Positions 1 through 8,818 of a stretch of 64,000 bases of DNA are shown in pieces. Numbering within the stretch: the first letter of the stretch is position 1; each line of letters begins with the position of its first letter. The notes under the pieces are model-generated. The model saw only the letters and a program-made list of their open reading frames with translations, had not been told where the DNA came from and made no database searches. This DNA comes from Corynebacterium qintianiae (GTDB lineage: Bacteria > Actinomycetota > Actinomycetes > Mycobacteriales > Mycobacteriaceae): positions 744,001 through 808,000 of the forward strand of contig NZ_CP064955.1 in the NCBI RefSeq assembly GCF_011038645.2, read 5' to 3'. The translations under genes and the position numbers were made by a program.

Positions 1-383
1 AGCTGCTTCCGTAGCTGCTCGATGCGTGCCAGGAGCTCGCCCTCGCCGACGTGGCGGACATCGGTGACGTACATGGAGAAAGAACCGCGGCCTGCGTAGA
101 AAGTGGGCTTGCCCAGAACGACGACGCGGTCACCGTCTTTGAGGGGCGTCGGCAGGGACCGCAGCAGGGCAGTGTCCGCCGTGAGTTGGACGGACATCTG
201 CTCCTGAGTGTCGCGCAGCGTCAGGTAGGACATTTTCCACGTCGGCTTGACGTTGATCTGGGTGAGCTGCCCCTCGACCCACAGCCAGCCGAGACGTTCG
301 ATCCACTTCTTCACCGTGCCGTTAAGCTTGGCTACCGGCCACGGGTTCTCGGGCGAGCTTTTTGGGGCGTTCTGCTCCGTCAC
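1..383 (-). CDS. xseA: Exodeoxyribonuclease VII large subunit, N-terminal part (runs off window)
   Basis: The minus-strand translation is the OB-fold N-terminus of XseA: a lead-in ([18 protein letters not shown]), then VEGQLTQ and a 'YLTLRD' strand typical of the nucleic-acid-binding domain. ExoVII degrades single-stranded DNA in mismatch repair and recombination together with small subunit XseB. The start is the GTG at 383-381: an ATG overlapping it (385-383) is followed at once by TGA, and an AGGGAG ribosome-binding site lies just upstream. The gene is divergent from ispH, a common neighbour in corynebacteria. Only about 127 codons are in the window, so the catalytic domain is not visible. 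Confidence 0.9.
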   Translation of the reverse strand, partial: MTEQNAPKSSPENPWPVAKLNGTVKKWIERLGWLWVEGQLTQINVKPTWKMSYLTLRDTQEQMSVQLTADTALLRSLPTPLKDGDRVVVLGKPTFYAGRGSFSMYVTDVRHVGEGELLARIEQLRKQ

Positions 384-447
384 ATGTGCTCCCTCTCTCG
401 ATTCCACCTGAGTTTAGCGCCGTCTATCCTTTTAGACTCGAGTTAGA

Positions 448-453
448 TACCCT
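448..453 (+). promoter_or_regulatory. Candidate -10 element of ispH (leaderless)
   Basis: TACCCT ends 7 nt before the ispH ATG at 461, and no ribosome-binding site is visible. Transcription would begin at or next to the start codon, giving a leaderless mRNA. This is inferred from spacing only. Confidence 0.45.
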
Positions 454-460
454 AGGTTCC

Positions 461-1414
461 ATGATTGAACAGGGAAAAAACGTCCTCCTCGCCGCCCCGC
501 GCGGATACTGCGCCGGTGTCGACCGCGCGGTCGAGACCGTGGAGAAGGCCCTCGAGAAGTACGGTGCCCCCGTGTACGTGCGCAAGCAGATCGTTCACAA
601 CAAGTACGTCGTGGAGACCCTGGAGGAGCGCGGCGTCATCTTCGTCGACGAAGCCGACGAGGTTCCGGCGGGCGCGCACCTCGTGTTCTCGGCCCACGGG
701 ATTTCCCCCGCAGTCCGCGAGTCCGCAGTCCAGCGCAACCTGTTCACGCTGGATGCCACCTGCCCGCTGGTGACCAAGGTCCACAACGAGGCCAAGCGCT
801 TCGCCCGCGACGGCTATCAGATCCTGCTCGTCGGCCACGAGGGGCACGAGGAAGTGGAGGGCACCGCCGGCGAGGCACCTGAGGTGACCCATTTGGTCGA
901 TGGACTCGAGGGCGTAGCCGCGCTGCCGGACTTTGGGCCGGAGGAGAAGCTGGTCTGGCTCTCTCAGACGACGCTTTCCGTTGACGAGACCATGGAGATC
1001 GTCAACAAGCTGCACGAGCGCTTCCCCCACCTGGAAAATCCCCCGAGCGACGACATCTGCTACGCCACCCAGAACCGCCAGGTGGCGGTCAAGGCCATCG
1101 CTCCGAAGTGCGACCTGATGATCGTCGTGGGCTCGCAGAACTCGTCCAACTCGAAGCGGCTCGTCGAGGTTGCTCTCGACGCCGGTGCGAAGGCGTCCTA
1201 TCTAGTGGATTACGCCCGCGAGATCGACGAGGCGTGGCTCGAGGGTGTCCAGACCGTCGGCGTCACCTCGGGCGCGTCCGTACCTGAGATCCTGGTCCGG
1301 GAGGTCGTGGAGTTCCTCGACGACCGCGGTTACAACGACGTTGAACAGGTCACCACGACGACCGAGACGATCACGTTCTCGCTGCCCCGCGACCTGCGCC
1401 CGTCCCGCGTCTAG
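461..1414 (+). CDS. ispH: 4-hydroxy-3-methylbut-2-enyl diphosphate reductase
   Basis: IspH (LytB) makes IPP and DMAPP from HMBPP in the last step of the MEP isoprenoid pathway, using a [4Fe-4S] cluster. The 317-residue product has the usual length (E. coli about 316). The three cluster cysteines are visible: C17 in GYCAGV, C101 in ATCPLV and C200 in ICYATQNRQ. The reading frame opens earlier at 362, but the upstream codons overlap the divergent xseA start and show no homology; the ATG at 461 begins the conserved N-terminus. The stop overlaps the convergent DUF6542 gene stop in a CTAG. Confidence 0.96.
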   Translation: MIEQGKNVLLAAPRGYCAGVDRAVETVEKALEKYGAPVYVRKQIVHNKYVVETLEERGVIFVDEADEVPAGAHLVFSAHGISPAVRESAVQRNLFTLDATCPLVTKVHNEAKRFARDGYQILLVGHEGHEEVEGTAGEAPEVTHLVDGLEGVAALPDFGPEEKLVWLSQTTLSVDETMEIVNKLHERFPHLENPPSDDICYATQNRQVAVKAIAPKCDLMIVVGSQNSSNSKRLVEVALDAGAKASYLVDYAREIDEAWLEGVQTVGVTSGASVPEILVREVVEFLDDRGYNDVEQVTTTTETITFSLPRDLRPSRV

Positions 1415-2073
1415 CGCTCTCCGCCGTACAGGTCCTCGGTGAGGGAGCGGCGAGTTCGCGTCGAGCGCGGTGCTTGACGACGGCTCGCGGAACGCGCCCC
1501 GGCTCCTTCCCGCCGCTCCATGATCTCGCGCAGTTCGCTCACGGTGACAGTGCGCTCCCTCGCCCGTTTGCCTTCCGTCGACGTGCGGTGGTTGCTCCGC
1601 GCGGCGCGTCGGCGCTCCGCCCGTTCCTTGCGGGCGAGGGCCTCGTTGTGGCGCTTCAGCAGCTGCACCCGCGCCACCGCGATCACGACGGATCCGATCG
1701 TCGCGGCTGCAAGGACAGGGAAGAGCTGGAGCAACGGGTAGAAGATGACCAAGACGTCGGTGCGCGAGATTCCCGTCGCGCCGGATGACGCGCCTGTCGC
1801 GATGAACCAGCCCGTGGCGGCCACCGCCGCGACGAACAGGATCGGGGTCAGCGCCACCGTGACGAACAACCCGCGCGGGTTGACAAGCGTGGCGGACATG
1901 ATGGCGGCGATCGCGAACAGCGCGAGGAAAGGCCAAGAGATCTGCCCGGCGTAGACCGACAACAGGGAGCCGGTGAACAGGGCGGCGCACATGATGCCGA
2001 TGGCCGACCCGGTGGGCAGGCCCTCGAATGTGGCGCGGGAGGCGCGGGGATTCCTAGGCGACGCGTGTGACAC
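1411..2073 (-). CDS. DUF6542-type membrane protein
   Basis: About 220 residues. A short polar N-terminus is followed by four hydrophobic segments (roughly residues 20-130; for example [20 protein letters not shown] and [20 protein letters not shown]). The cytoplasmic tail is very basic and Arg/Ala-rich ([17 protein letters not shown], ending [11 protein letters not shown]). This matches the DUF6542 group of actinobacterial membrane proteins, whose function is unknown. The GTG at 2073 is preferred because it places the short polar N-terminus before the first helix; the open frame extends to 2196 into rmuC. It follows rmuC by 28 nt and probably shares its transcript. Confidence 0.75.
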   Translation of the reverse strand: MSHASPRNPRASRATFEGLPTGSAIGIMCAALFTGSLLSVYAGQISWPFLALFAIAAIMSATLVNPRGLFVTVALTPILFVAAVAATGWFIATGASSGATGISRTDVLVIFYPLLQLFPVLAAATIGSVVIAVARVQLLKRHNEALARKERAERRRAARSNHRTSTEGKRARERTVTVSELREIMERREGAGARSASRRQAPRSTRTRRSLTEDLYGGER

Positions 2074-2101
2074 GCTGCCTAACTCTACCGGGCGGGTCTT
2101 A

Positions 2102-3142
2102 TCATTCCGGCTCGGCGGCATGCCTCGGTGCGGCGGAAATGTTTTCCAGCTCCACGTTTCGCGCTCGCCGCGAGCTGACCACGCCGAGCTCCTCAAACTT
2201 GCGGGCGGTCACCATAACGCGGGAATCCATGGATGCGAGCGTTGCGTTGAACGCGTCGACGGCGCGCTCCAGCGACTGGCCCACCTTGTTGTAGTGCGCA
2301 CCCATGACTCCCAGGCGCTGGTACAGCTCTGCACCGAGGTGCTGGATCTCCTTCGCCTGCGCCGTGGCGGCCTCTTGGCGCCACCCCAGCGCGACGGTGC
2401 GCAGCAGGGCGAAAAGAGTGGTAGGCGTGGCGATAACGACGTCACGGGCGAAGGCGTATTCGAGCAGCTCGGGGTCGAGGCTGAGGCCCGCATCGAGGAA
2501 CGGGTCGGCGGGGACGAACATGACCACGAACTCAGGTGTCGGCTGAAAAGCACCGATGTAGGACTTCGACGACAAAGTGTCCACGTGGGAGCGCAGCAGG
2601 TGCGCGTGCCGGCGCAGATACGCCTGCTTCTCTTCCGGGTCGTCGGTGTTCAGGGCGTCGAGGTAGGAGGCGAACGGGACCTTCGCGTCGACCACGATGT
2701 TGCGCCCGGCGGACAGGCGGATGACCATGTCGGGGCGGACGCGGGTGCCGTCGATAAGCGTGGTTGCCTGAACGTCGAAGTCGCAGTGCTCAACCATGCC
2801 ACCGAGCTCGACGACGCGCTGTAGCTGGATTTCACCCCAGCGGCCGCGAGTCTGCGGTGAGCGCAGTGCGGAGATGAGCTGGTCAGTCCGGTCGGTGAGG
2901 CGAGTGGAGGTGCGGGTGATGGCCTGAACGTGGCTCGCCAGCGCGGAGAGAGCGACCGTGCGGTCCTCGTCCATTTCGTCGAGTTGGACCGCGAGACGTT
3001 CGAGGGCGAGGGAGACGGGTTGGATGTCGAGCGCAGGCTGGGAATTTGGTGGAGCTGGCGGCCGACGCAGCAGCGCGTAGGCAATAGCGGCGCCGAGGAG
3101 CACCCCGAGGACAAAAATGATCAGTACGGTAGCAGCCTGCAT
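2102..3142 (-). CDS. rmuC: DNA recombination protein RmuC family
   Basis: The N-terminal membrane anchor (QAATVLIIFVLGVLLGAAIA) is followed by a coiled-coil-like stretch and the conserved RmuC nuclease-like core: LRSPQTRGRWGEIQLQRVVELGGM, then PDMVIRLSAGRNIVVDAKVPF and the later EFVVMFVPADPFLDAGL. RmuC limits sequence inversions and has a PD-(D/E)XK-like fold (established for the family). The start could be ATG 3142 or GTG 3151; 3142 is chosen because it begins the anchor directly. It is the first gene of a minus-strand pair with the DUF6542 gene. Confidence 0.9.
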   Translation of the reverse strand: MQAATVLIIFVLGVLLGAAIAYALLRRPPAPPNSQPALDIQPVSLALERLAVQLDEMDEDRTVALSALASHVQAITRTSTRLTDRTDQLISALRSPQTRGRWGEIQLQRVVELGGMVEHCDFDVQATTLIDGTRVRPDMVIRLSAGRNIVVDAKVPFASYLDALNTDDPEEKQAYLRRHAHLLRSHVDTLSSKSYIGAFQPTPEFVVMFVPADPFLDAGLSLDPELLEYAFARDVVIATPTTLFALLRTVALGWRQEAATAQAKEIQHLGAELYQRLGVMGAHYNKVGQSLERAVDAFNATLASMDSRVMVTARKFEELGVVSSRRARNVELENISAAPRHAAEPE

Positions 3143-3178
3143 GTGCGACACTGTGCCACACGGCGCCGCGCGGGGCCG

Positions 3179-4642
3179 TCATCCCTCTCCTGCTGATGTA
3201 GGGCGCTCGTCTTCGTGCCCGCGCCGGGTGAACGGGTTTCCCAGCCTGCTGGAGCGGGCAAACTTCCATAGCTGGCCGCTCTGGCGCAACGCCCGCCAGC
3301 TGCTGCTGCCCGAGGCGTGCGTGGCCGCCTGGACATCGTCGGCCGTCACAGGCGCGGCTGCCCAGTCCCTTTCACCGCGCCATTCTTTGCGCTCGTAGAC
3401 AGACTCGCGTTCCTCGAGCTCCGCGATCGCCCGGCCCTCCTCGGTGGAGAAGTCAATCTGGTCTGCAGTGCGTTCGCCGGAATGGAGTTTGATCATGTCC
3501 ATCATGTAGCGGAACATCACGGCGACCATCGCGGCCGCGGGGACCGCGAGGAACGCGCCGACCAGGCCGAACAACCCGCCGCCCACAGTGACCGAGACAA
3601 GGACGATGACCGGGTGCAGGTCCATCGCCTTCGACTGCAGCATAGGGGAGAGGATGTTGCCCTCGAGCTGCTGGACGGCAATGACGATCGCGAGAACAAT
3701 GAGCGCCTGGGTAAACCCGAGGGACACCAGCGCGATCAGCACCGCGAGGGCGCCGGCCACGACGGCGCCGATGATGGGGATGAATCCGGCGATGAACGTG
3801 ATCACGGCAAGGGTGAAAGCCATCGGGACGCCGACGAGCCAGATACCGACACCGATGAAGAAGGAGTCCACGAGTGAGACGATCGCCTGGGCGCGGATAA
3901 ATCCGGACAGGGTGTTCCACCCGCGGGTGAGCAGCTCTGTGGCGTGCAGGCCTGTCCGTCCGCCGGTCGCGCCGCGCAGCCACGGGAGGAAGCGGTGGCC
4001 GTCTTTGAGGAAGAAGAACGTGAGCACGAGCACGACGCCGAAGGTGACGATGAGCCCGGCCGCGGTGCCAATGCCGGCGAAGACCCCTCCGGCGATCGCA
4101 CCCGCGCGGTTTTGCAGCCATTGGGCGATCCCGTTGACCGCCTCGTTGAGGTCGTCCGGGTTCATGTTCACCGGCGGCCCCTGGAGCCACAGCTGAAGCC
4201 GCTGGACCCCTTCAAGGGCCTGCAGGTAGAGCACGCGGGAGTGGGCGGCGACGTCCGGGGCGATGATCGAAATCAGGAACCCGATCAGGCCGAAAAAGAC
4301 GAGCAGAGCTAGGAGCGCGGCGAGGGCTGCGGGGACGTGGCTGCGCCGCAGAGCGGTAGCGACGGGAGCGAGGACGGTGCACACGATGATGGCGAGCACG
4401 ACGGGAAGGATTCCCTCCCAGAACGCGCCGACGAGCCGGCTGAGAGCGTAGAGGAAGATGCAGATGACTAGGACGCGCAGAGCAAACATCGCCGCGGATT
4501 TCAGCCAGCTGTTGACCACGACACCGCGGTCAACCAGGTCATCCTCCGGTTTGCTGATGTTCGGGTGGTCTGAGGCGGATTCGCCCTGCCGCTCGGTGGC
4601 GGGCGTGGCGTCGGGCTCTGCGGGGTTGCTCACCCGCTCCAT
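3179..4642 (-). CDS. AI-2E family transporter (PerM/YdiK type)
   Basis: A 487-residue polytopic membrane protein. Helices cluster around residues 50-120, then the family's large extracellular segment (about 135-200), then the C-terminal helical bundle with the family motifs GVPMAFTLAVITFIAGFIPIIGA, EGNILSPMLQSKAMDLHPVIVL and GGGLFGLVGAFLAVPAAA. The last ~100 residues form a charged cytoplasmic tail. Members export autoinducer-2 or act as Na+/H+ antiporters; the substrate here is unknown. It is transcribed away from ychF. Confidence 0.9.
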   Translation of the reverse strand: MERVSNPAEPDATPATERQGESASDHPNISKPEDDLVDRGVVVNSWLKSAAMFALRVLVICIFLYALSRLVGAFWEGILPVVLAIIVCTVLAPVATALRRSHVPAALAALLALLVFFGLIGFLISIIAPDVAAHSRVLYLQALEGVQRLQLWLQGPPVNMNPDDLNEAVNGIAQWLQNRAGAIAGGVFAGIGTAAGLIVTFGVVLVLTFFFLKDGHRFLPWLRGATGGRTGLHATELLTRGWNTLSGFIRAQAIVSLVDSFFIGVGIWLVGVPMAFTLAVITFIAGFIPIIGAVVAGALAVLIALVSLGFTQALIVLAIVIAVQQLEGNILSPMLQSKAMDLHPVIVLVSVTVGGGLFGLVGAFLAVPAAAMVAVMFRYMMDMIKLHSGERTADQIDFSTEEGRAIAELEERESVYERKEWRGERDWAAAPVTADDVQAATHASGSSSWRALRQSGQLWKFARSSRLGNPFTRRGHEDERPTSAGEG

Positions 4643-4699
4643 CTTGCCCCATTGAGCGCTGCTTAGCGACGACTTCCCGGACGCTTTCCTCCCGTGGGA

Positions 4700-4705
4700 T
4701 AGGAT
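4700..4705 (+). promoter_or_regulatory. Candidate -10 element of ychF (leaderless)
   Basis: TAGGAT ends 8 nt before the GTG start at 4714. There is no ribosome-binding site between, consistent with leaderless transcription. If the R-M genes downstream are co-transcribed, this is also their promoter. Confidence 0.5.
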
Positions 4706-4713
4706 GAGACCCC

Positions 4714-5817
4714 GTGAGCCTTACTCTTGGAATCGTCGGACTGCCTAACGTGGGCAAGTCCACCCTGTTCAATGCCCTAACGCGTAACGACGTCCTCGCG
4801 GCGAACTACCCGTTCGCCACGATAGAGCCCAACGTCGGCCTGGTCGAGCTGCCGGACGAGCGGCTGACGCGCTTGGCGGAGATCTTCTCCTCCGAGCGCA
4901 TCCTGCCGGCGACCGTGTCGTTCGTGGACATTGCCGGCATTGTCAAGGGCGCGTCCGAGGGTGAAGGCATGGGCAACGCGTTTTTGGCCAACATCCGCGA
5001 GGCCGACGCGATCTGCCAAGTTGTGCGCGCGTTTTCCGACGACAACGTCATCCACGTCGATGGCCGCGTCGACCCGGCCAACGACATCTCCGTGATCAAC
5101 ACCGAGCTCATCCTCGCGGACTTGCAGACAATCGAAAAGGCGCTGCCGCGTTTGGAGAAGGAGGGCCGCAAGGACAAAGACATTGCGGCGTCCGCGGCGG
5201 AGGCGAAAAAAGCCCAGTCTGTGCTCGAGGACGACCGCACGCTATTCGCGGCCGCGAAGTCCGGCGAGATTGATCTGGCGCTCGTGCGCGACCTGCACCT
5301 GATGACCGCGAAGCCCTTCCTCTACGTGTTCAACTCCGATGAGGCCGTGCTTACGGACGAGGCGCGCCAGGCAGAGCTGCGCGAGCTCGTCGCGCCGGCC
5401 GAGGCGGTGTTCCTCGACGCCCAGACGGAGACCGAGCTGCTCGAGCTTGACGACGCAGACGCCGCCGAGCTCCTCGCCGCCGTGGGCCAAGACGAGCCGG
5501 GGCTACAGACCCTAGCGAAGGCCGGTTTTGAGACGCTCGGCCTGCAGACCTACCTGACGGCGGGCCCGAAGGAGTCGCGTGCCTGGACCATCCGTAAGGG
5601 CGACACCGCGCCGAAGGCGGCAGGCGTGATCCACTCCGACTTCGAGAAGGGGTTCATCAAGGCCGAAATCGTCGCCTTCGACGACCTGGACTCGCTCGGT
5701 TCTATGGCGGAGGCCCGCGCCAAGGGCAAAGTACGTATGGAGGGGAAGGACTACGTCATGGCGGACGGGGACGTTGTGGAGTTTCGTTTCAATGCAACGT
5801 CTGGGGGGAAGAGGTGA
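4714..5817 (+). CDS. ychF: Redox-regulated ATPase YchF (Obg family)
   Basis: YchF is a universally conserved P-loop ATPase that binds the ribosome and modulates oxidative-stress responses. The 367-residue product shows GLPNVGKSTLFNAL (P-loop, residues 8-21), the YPFATIEPNVG switch, DIAGIVKGASEGEGMGNAFL (G3), the coiled-coil insertion, and the C-terminal TGS domain ending KVRMEGKDYVMADGDVVEFRF. The final ~13 codons (from 5779) are repeated 3.0 kb downstream. The TGA stop lies inside the GTG start of the HNH gene, so the inserted cassette is translationally linked to this gene. Confidence 0.97.
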   Translation: MSLTLGIVGLPNVGKSTLFNALTRNDVLAANYPFATIEPNVGLVELPDERLTRLAEIFSSERILPATVSFVDIAGIVKGASEGEGMGNAFLANIREADAICQVVRAFSDDNVIHVDGRVDPANDISVINTELILADLQTIEKALPRLEKEGRKDKDIAASAAEAKKAQSVLEDDRTLFAAAKSGEIDLALVRDLHLMTAKPFLYVFNSDEAVLTDEARQAELRELVAPAEAVFLDAQTETELLELDDADAAELLAAVGQDEPGLQTLAKAGFETLGLQTYLTAGPKESRAWTIRKGDTAPKAAGVIHSDFEKGFIKAEIVAFDDLDSLGSMAEARAKGKVRMEGKDYVMADGDVVEFRFNATSGGKR

Positions 5818-5818
5818 G
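5779..5818. repeat. Left direct repeat at ychF 3' end (attL-like)
   Basis: A 40-nt segment at the end of ychF with a near-identical partner at 8779-8818. The first 23 nt (core TTTCGTTTCAATGCAACG) are identical and the rest differs at a few positions. The spacing is exactly 3000 bp. The repeat includes the last ychF codons, its stop and the GTG start of the next gene. It looks like the boundary of an inserted unit; no recombinase gene is present between the copies. Confidence 0.85.
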
Positions 5819-6293
5819 TCAGAAAGCCTCACTTGTTTTGACTGAAGGGTACGAAGGTCGAGCGTGGCTGTCAGTCGAAGAATGGCAAACATACCGGAGA
5901 AGGGTCGCCGTTCGATATCCGCAGAAGTCTCGCAGAGAGGTAGCCATCCGCGATGGAGAATGTTGCTCAATCTGTGGGGAAGGTGATGCCGATGGGTGCG
6001 CTCCGATCCAATTGGCCCATCGAGTGCCATTCAAGATTGGTGTAGTCGATTGGGGCCTGACACCGGACTGGCTAGACGGCGTAGATAATCTTTGCCTGGC
6101 CCATCGAGGTGCTTGCAATGACGATGCCGAACTCAAGACGGATCGGATTCCGGCACATATTCAGAGCTTGGGGCTGAATCTTCGCGATAGTCCGGCTGTG
6201 TCAAGCGGGCTGGTCACCGTGAGATCCGATTTGATTGGCGACGTGGTGGAGTTCCGTAGAGGAATTATGTCTGGCTCGGGTAACAAGAAGTGA
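5814..6293 (+). CDS. HNH-type zinc protein of the R-M cassette
   Basis: A 159-residue protein with an HNH-like core at about residues 40-105: REVAIRDGECCSICGE supplies a CxxC, IQLAHRVPF the first His, GVDNLCLAHR the Asn and second His, followed by ACNDDAEL. This arrangement suits a zinc-supported HNH nuclease or a specificity/control subunit. The GTG start overlaps the ychF TGA (GTGA), and the stop overlaps the methyltransferase start by 4 nt, giving a tightly coupled operon. Base composition is visibly less GC-rich than the flanking chromosome. Whether it nicks DNA or only assists the R-M pair is unknown. Confidence 0.75.
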   Translation: MSQKASLVLTEGYEGRAWLSVEEWQTYRRRVAVRYPQKSRREVAIRDGECCSICGEGDADGCAPIQLAHRVPFKIGVVDWGLTPDWLDGVDNLCLAHRGACNDDAELKTDRIPAHIQSLGLNLRDSPAVSSGLVTVRSDLIGDVVEFRRGIMSGSGNKK

Positions 6294-7297
6294 CTCAACT
6301 TGAGCAGGACGAAGAGAATGGAGCTGAAATGGTCGATTCGAGAGAGGGATCTCTCTTCAGTTTCGCTGAAGCCGCCAACCGCGCAGTAGAGGATCTCTCC
6401 GTGCGCGCCGACTTTCGAGCCCTAGGTGCGGGGGAGTATCAGCCCCAAGTCGTGGCTCCTGAAGGAATCATCTATCAGGGCGACTCGATCGCGTGGCTCA
6501 AATCGCTCGAAGCTGACTCAGTGGACCTAATCTTCGCTGACCCTCCTTACAACATCAAGAAGGCGGACTGGGATAACTTCGCCTCCCAAGAGGTCTACAT
6601 CGCCTGGAGCCTTGAATGGATCACTGAAGCAAGTCGTGTCCTCAAGAAAACCGGCAGTCTCTACATCTGCGGATTCTCGGAGATCCTCGCCGATCTGAAG
6701 CACCCGGCGTCGAAGTACTTCGCAGCCTCGCGCTGGCTGGTGTGGTACTACAAGAACAAAGCCAACCTCGGGAGTGACTGGGGTCGGTCCCACGAATCAA
6801 TTCTGCATTTGCGTAAGTCCAAGCGGCAGAAGCTTGCCGAAATTGACTATGTGCGGATTCCCTACGGCGCTCACACTTTGAAGTATCCGGGGCATCCCCA
6901 GGCTGAGTCCTCTGCATATGGCAAGGGGCAAGGCAAGCGCGACGATTGGACGCCGCATCCGATGGGGGCGAAGCCCAAGGACGTCATCGAGGTCCCAACG
7001 ACCTGTAACGGCATGCACGAAAAGACTCCCCACCCGACGCAGAAACCAGAGGAACTTGTTCGAAAGTTCGTCTTTGCCAGCTCTCATCCGGGCGAAGTCG
7101 TTCTTGATCCCTTCTCTGGATCCGGGACGACCGCTGTGACTGCCGCTCAGCTTGGGCGAAAGTTCCTGGCTTGTGATCTCGATCCCCAATACAACCAGTG
7201 GGCTGCCAAACGGTTGCAGGTAATGCCTCAGAGAACGCCGATGGAGTGGTTTGAGTACGATCGTACAAACATGCAGCGCCGTGGAGGCATTCGATGA
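6290..7297 (+). CDS. Type II beta-class DNA methyltransferase (probably adenine-N6)
   Basis: 335 residues. Catalytic motif IV DPPY (residues 84-87, FADPPYNIKKADW) precedes the AdoMet-binding motif FSGSG (residues 275-279, in DPFSGSGTTAVTAAQLGR). This order defines the beta class. DPPY rather than SPPY favours adenine-N6 over cytosine-N4 methylation. The middle part (WLVWYYKNKANLGSDWGRSHESILHLRK) and HPTQKPEELV are typical of this class. It should protect host DNA from the endonuclease encoded next; the two genes overlap by 4 nt. The recognition sequence cannot be read from the protein. Confidence 0.92.
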   Translation: MTQLEQDEENGAEMVDSREGSLFSFAEAANRAVEDLSVRADFRALGAGEYQPQVVAPEGIIYQGDSIAWLKSLEADSVDLIFADPPYNIKKADWDNFASQEVYIAWSLEWITEASRVLKKTGSLYICGFSEILADLKHPASKYFAASRWLVWYYKNKANLGSDWGRSHESILHLRKSKRQKLAEIDYVRIPYGAHTLKYPGHPQAESSAYGKGQGKRDDWTPHPMGAKPKDVIEVPTTCNGMHEKTPHPTQKPEELVRKFVFASSHPGEVVLDPFSGSGTTAVTAAQLGRKFLACDLDPQYNQWAAKRLQVMPQRTPMEWFEYDRTNMQRRGGIR

Positions 7298-8253
7298 AAG
7301 TTGAACAGCTGCGTGATTGGGCGGTAGATAAGAGTAAATTCCTGTCAGTGGAAGACTTTATCGATTTCGGAGGCGCTTTTCTCGAGTATCGAGCGGGAGG
7401 CAATTTGCAGGCCGAACTGGTGTCGCGCAATACGCCGAAGTATCGCTTTTTTCAATTCGGCGAGGACGCCAGTTTCCAGCTGACACGCCCCATCAACACC
7501 GAGCTCTTCTACTCCGCTGATGAGTTTGACGCAGCTTCCCGGCTATTCTTGGAGGCCCTTGACCGCGTCTTGGATGACGACGCGGCAGCTTTCAGTGCAG
7601 AGCACCGAGCAGCGTTGAATCGAGTGATCTATACCACCCAGCAATCGATCGGCGCTGCTCTTGACTCATTGCCAGCGGGCAAGTCTAATGCCGCACGGAA
7701 ACTCAATGGCGACTTGTTTGAACGCTTTATTGGATTCGCTATAAATCACTGCGGTGTTGAATGCCGTTCAGGGGTCCTGCGGATCCCAGTTGCAGACGAC
7801 CAGGGCGTCGAACAGTTCAAGATGAACTATCAGCACGACTTGATGCTCGAAGTCGAAGGGGATCTTAAAGCCATAGGCTCAGTGAAGACCTCGAGTAAGG
7901 ACCGTATCGACAAGGTGTTTATCGACAAGTTTCTCTATAATCGTCTAACCGGTGTAGCTACACCGCACTTTGCTATCTTCCTCAATGATGTGCAGAGGAA
8001 GGGGAAAGAGCCAAATTACGGTACGAGTCAAACGTTCCTGAGGGGGCACTTCAAGGGGTACACGGTCAAACTTAACCCCCTCGATGGTGTCTACTACTGC
8101 GATCTTCTTCCGCAGATGCAGACTGACCCATTGCTTGCTGAGCATATCAATCACATCGACCAGTTCTTTGTTGAAGATCTTCCCGCTTTTGTGCGTGCCG
8201 CACCCAGCCTGGAAGTTGAGATCGAGGGGGAGGCGTTCCACGAGGCAGATTAG
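7294..8253 (+). CDS. Probable cognate type II restriction endonuclease
   Basis: 319 residues, identified mainly by position directly after the methyltransferase with a 4-nt overlap. A plausible PD-(D/E)XK-like core is NYQHDLMLEVEGDLKAIG followed by SVKTSSKDR (D182 and K198). The acidic residue normally before X-K is Ser here, a variation some type II enzymes tolerate, so the active site is only tentative. The N-terminal half contains no domain I recognise. Base composition matches the other cassette genes rather than the core genome. Confidence 0.7.
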   Translation: MKVEQLRDWAVDKSKFLSVEDFIDFGGAFLEYRAGGNLQAELVSRNTPKYRFFQFGEDASFQLTRPINTELFYSADEFDAASRLFLEALDRVLDDDAAAFSAEHRAALNRVIYTTQQSIGAALDSLPAGKSNAARKLNGDLFERFIGFAINHCGVECRSGVLRIPVADDQGVEQFKMNYQHDLMLEVEGDLKAIGSVKTSSKDRIDKVFIDKFLYNRLTGVATPHFAIFLNDVQRKGKEPNYGTSQTFLRGHFKGYTVKLNPLDGVYYCDLLPQMQTDPLLAEHINHIDQFFVEDLPAFVRAAPSLEVEIEGEAFHEAD

Positions 8254-8277
8254 CCACCGCACCCACTGAACGGGCCC

Positions 8278-8817
8278 GTGCGTAGTTCCGGCAATGAGGA
8301 CGGGCTTGCGAGTGTAAAAGAAGTAGGTCACCTCGCTGACGTGGCCCAGGCGCGGTTGGCGAGTGCGTCCGCCCCGATGGGCGACTGTTACGAGTCGATC
8401 ACCGACGACTGTGCTGCCGTTCTTGAGCAGGCGAATCGCCACGTAGTCGGCGACGAGCTGAAGTTAGTACTCGACGGGCTCGGCGCGATGCGTTCTGGAC
8501 ACTTCCGCTCGGCCCAGGCGATGTTCACCGACGCGCTCATCTACCGCTTCTATCCCGACCAGGCCGCCCGACGCCTCATCACGAATCGGAAGAAGGGCGC
8601 GGACGTGCCGGGCGCCATTGACGAGATGAGTGTCCACGAGGCGATGGTCTGGCTGCCGATCTGGAACGCCCACGAGCAGTTCTGGAAGCACAAGGGCGAC
8701 AAGGTGCCGAACTACCACTCGCGCCATGCGAGCGTGCATGGCGTCTCCTCGCGTCAGTTCAGTAAGCGCAACTGCGTCGAGTTTCGTTTCAATGCAACGT
8801 CCGGGGGTAGAAGGTGA
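8278..8817 (+). pseudogene. 3'-truncated conserved actinobacterial gene fused to ychF-like tail
   Basis: An open frame whose body is GC-rich and protein-like (VPNYHSRHASVHGVSSRQFSKRNCV), resembling the C-terminal region of a widespread uncharacterised actinobacterial family. At codon level it then switches abruptly into EFRFNATSGGRR, the YchF C-terminal sequence, and stops. The join coincides with the start of the right direct repeat (8779). I read it as a gene cut by the recombination event that formed the cassette boundary. No function is assigned. Confidence 0.6.
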
Positions 8818-8818
8818 G
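8779..8818. repeat. Right direct repeat, second ychF 3'-end copy (attR-like)
   Basis: Partner of 5779-5818. The first 23 nt are identical, followed by CGGGGGTAG in place of TGGGGGGAA, then AGGTGAG in both. If an element replaced the end of ychF on insertion, this copy is the displaced native ychF tail and the sequence after it is the original downstream chromosome. Confidence 0.8.

Noticed and set aside
452..1030. Long antisense open frames opposite ispH and most other core genes
   Set aside because: High-GC third positions keep antisense frames open; they show no recognisable protein sequence and overlap genes with clear family motifs.
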